From: Verrucomicrobiota bacterium
Lineage (GTDB): Bacteria; Verrucomicrobiota; Verrucomicrobiia; Chthoniobacterales; Terrimicrobiaceae
Length of the DNA: 32,399 nt
Assembly: GCA_026398275.1 (NCBI GenBank)
Contig: JAPLTF010000106.1
Span: 1-32,399 of the forward strand
Direction: 5' to 3'
In this document: positions 30,663-32,399 of the stretch, one piece after another
Layout of the letters: each line of letters starts with the position of its first letter
Position numbering within the stretch: the first letter of the stretch is position 1
The notes under the pieces: model-generated
Told to the model about the DNA's origin: nothing
Database searches by the model: none
Seen by the model: only the letters and a program-made list of their open reading frames with translations
Made by a program: the position numbers and the translations under genes

Positions 30663-31730
30663 ATGGGCGTGCTCCGCGTCATCTTCCACCTCGACATGGA
30701 CGCCTTCTATGCGTCCGTGGAGCAGCGCGACAACCCCTCCCTCCGGGGTCGGCCGGTCATCGTCGGCTCGCCGCCCGACAAGCGCGGGGTGGTGTGCGCC
30801 GCCAGCTACCAGGCGCGGAAGTTCGGCGTCCGCTCGGCCATGCCGTCGAGGACGGCGCACCGGCTCTGCCCTGCCGGGGTGTTCATCCGCCCCCGCATGG
30901 ACGCCTACCGCACGGAGTCGCATGCGATCATGGATCTGCTGACCCAGTTTGGCGGTGCCGTCGAGCAGGTCAGCGTTGACGAGGCCTACCTGGACATGAG
31001 CCACCGGTTTGCAGTCTTCGACCCCGAGACCGTCATGGGGCTCGGCCGGGAAATGAAGAATCTTATCCGATCAGAGCGCCGACTGACCGCCAGCATCGGC
31101 ATCGGCGGCAACAAGCTCCTGGCCAAAATCGCGAGCGACCACGGCAAGCCCGACGGACTCTTCTGCATCACGGAGGAGGAGAAGGTGGCGTTCCTGCGCC
31201 CGCTCCCGGCATCGGCCATACACGGCGTTGGGAAGGTGACAGCGGAGGCATTGACCAAGGCGGGCCTGCGCACCATCGGCGACCTCCAGGATTACCGGGG
31301 TGAGTTGAGGGCACTGGTGGGCTCCTACGCGCCAATCCTCAGGCGCTACGCGATGGGGGAGGATGACCGGGCGCTCGAATACGACGGGGAGGTCAAGAGC
31401 GTGAGCGCCGAGGAAACCTTCGAGCGTGACACCGACGACCGCCGGGTGCTCGTGCCGGCGCTGAAGGACCAGGCCCGCGAGCTGGCTGAGAAGCTCGGGA
31501 AGGAGCGGCTGGCCGCGAGGACCGTCCAGATCAAGGTCCGCTACAGTGACTTCAAGACCCTCACCCGGCAGACCAGCGTGGAGGATCCCGTGGAGACCGC
31601 GGACGACATCTACGCCATCGCCTGCTCGATCCTGCGCCGGGAGCAGCTGGTGGACCGGCCCCTCCGCTTGCTGGGGTTGGGTGTCACCGGCCTGGTTCCG
31701 CCGAGCCTGCAGATCCCCCTGCCGCTTTGA
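30663..31730 (+). CDS. dinB: DNA polymerase IV (Y-family translesion polymerase)
   Basis: A 355-residue Y-family polymerase for error-prone bypass of DNA lesions. The palm residues are Asp11 in HLDMDAFYASVE and Asp106-Glu107 in SVDEAYLDMS. VVCAASYQARKFGVRSAMPS is the fingers motif. ASIGIGGNKLLAKIASDHGKPDG and the helix-hairpin-helix HGVGKVTAEAL complete the core. The little-finger domain spans about 245-345. It ends at SLQIPLPL, where QIPLPL (350-355) resembles a beta-clamp-binding peptide. Length is typical for DinB. Spacing of 84 bases from the nuclease gene on the same strand is compatible with cotranscription. I see no convincing LexA site. Confidence 0.95.
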   Translation: MGVLRVIFHLDMDAFYASVEQRDNPSLRGRPVIVGSPPDKRGVVCAASYQARKFGVRSAMPSRTAHRLCPAGVFIRPRMDAYRTESHAIMDLLTQFGGAVEQVSVDEAYLDMSHRFAVFDPETVMGLGREMKNLIRSERRLTASIGIGGNKLLAKIASDHGKPDGLFCITEEEKVAFLRPLPASAIHGVGKVTAEALTKAGLRTIGDLQDYRGELRALVGSYAPILRRYAMGEDDRALEYDGEVKSVSAEETFERDTDDRRVLVPALKDQARELAEKLGKERLAARTVQIKVRYSDFKTLTRQTSVEDPVETADDIYAIACSILRREQLVDRPLRLLGLGVTGLVPPSLQIPLPL

Positions 31731-31751
31731 GCTGGGCGGGAGCCCTATTGG

Positions 31752-32399
31752 TCAACCCGCAGCATGACCTCGTTCCGGCGCAGGAACGGCGGTGTCCAAG
31801 GTGGGTCGAAATAGGCGAAGACCGGGGCCGCTGATACCGTTGGCGAGGGCGACGCTCACGATGCGATCCCAGTCCGTCCGGGGCTGGCGGCTCCTGGATT
31901 TTCCAATATCCGTGGTGGACCCCGACAGGTAGCGGACAGCATTTTCGATGGCGTGCCAGACCTCACGGTACAATTCGGTGGCAGGCCGACCGGCTTTCAG
32001 TCCGGCCGGATACAGGATTTCATACACCTGCTCCGGGGTATGGCCCTCGGCGAGCCCCTGAATAACGGCGTAGAAGATCGCCTGGTTCAACTGACCACAT
32101 CCGTCCGGCGGCAAACATCCGGCTTGCTCCGCGAAGGGTTTGTAGTTTTTCGCGAGGTGGGCGATGACGTTCGGATTGTCCACCGGGATGGCCTCGCGCT
32201 GGTCGTGCTTCTCCGGCGGTTCCAGCGGCGATGTGTATGCGACTTGCGCCTGTGCGGGTATCTGCACGTTTTCTCCCGTGGCCTTCTGGACTTCCTGAGT
32301 GAGATCTTTTACCTGGGCTCTTTCCTGCTCGTTGGCAGGCGTCACTTTCAAGGCCAGCAAATGTCCGAGCGTGTCCACTGCCGCATGAACCTTCGAGCC
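31752..32399 (-). pseudogene. IS5-type transposase fragment fused in frame to an unknown sequence (partial, runs off the right edge)
   Basis: Read from the window edge on the - strand, the open frame begins [19 protein letters not shown] and continues [19 protein letters not shown], characteristic of the DDE region of IS5-family transposases. After about GENV (near 32263) transposase similarity ends. The frame continues without a stop for 170 codons of unrelated sequence, with [40 protein letters not shown] and [18 protein letters not shown] do not recognise that part; a helical plasmid- or phage-type replication or accessory protein is possible. The chimera could be the relic of an IS inserted in another gene or a deletion joining two genes. 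Whether it is expressed is unknown. Confidence 0.6.

Noticed and set aside
1-32399. Search for tRNA, rRNA, CRISPR arrays, riboswitches and strong terminators
   Set aside because: I saw no cloverleaf, no regularly spaced direct repeats outside the coding 57-bp array, no conserved riboswitch core and no stem followed by a clear T run. Weak structures may have been missed by eye.

Overview
The window (about 32.4 kb, GC-rich) looks like a chromosomal segment of a free-living or sediment bacterium, most likely a member of the Verrucomicrobiota. This assignment is inferred from gene mix only. The mix comprises glycoside hydrolases clustered with Gfo/Idh oxidoreductase, ThuA, sugar isomerase and phytanoyl-CoA-dioxygenase-like genes and no SusC/SusD pair, weak or absent Shine-Dalgarno sites, and a Lys/Ala-rich histone-H1-like protein. 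No 16S rRNA gene or other clear taxonomic marker is present.

Region 1 (1-13611, + strand) is a carbohydrate-degradation operon-like array. It starts at the tail of a transposase. It holds three consecutive GH36 alpha-galactosidase-like genes, a GH2-type glycosidase, a decayed ABC-ATPase/unknown chimera, an SGNH esterase, a GH29 alpha-L-fucosidase, a CBM9-like protein with an SGNH tail grafted on, and a 643-residue protein that I do not recognise. Several genes overlap by ATGA or sit a few bases apart. None of the encoded enzymes shows a signal peptide, so they probably act in the cytoplasm on imported galactose- and fucose-containing oligosaccharides. No importer is visible in the window.

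Region 2 (13727-21205) is mainly on the - strand: sugar isomerase/epimerase, Gfo/Idh/MocA dehydrogenase, ThuA-like protein, a patch of gene debris, a PhyH-type dioxygenase with a good promoter, a GH4 NAD-dependent glycosidase and a second PhyH. A divergent AraC-type regulator (+ strand) follows. The Gfo/Idh + isomerase + ThuA + GH4 set suggests glycoside cleavage through a 3-keto intermediate, complementing the hydrolases of region 1. The patch at 16497-16795 is a roughly 90 % identical, ungapped copy of the SGNH/GH29 junction at 9518-9794. The locus has evidently been duplicated and then eroded.

Region 3 (21334-25905) holds a metallophosphoesterase/PQQ-propeller protein whose signal peptide is out of frame, a VOC protein, a tight trio (O-methyltransferase, low-molecular-weight phosphatase-like protein, small membrane protein) and a small secreted protein.

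Region 4 (25936-32399) carries a histone-like basic protein, a DUF2007/zinc-ribbon protein, a VRR-NUC-like nuclease, a small membrane protein, a SRAP (YedK) abasic-site protein, a secreted 19-residue-repeat protein, an MBL/beta-CASP nuclease and DNA polymerase IV. The last two both end in beta-clamp-binding-like peptides. At the right edge an IS5-type transposase fragment is fused in frame to an unrelated sequence. Transposase fragments therefore lie at both ends of the window.
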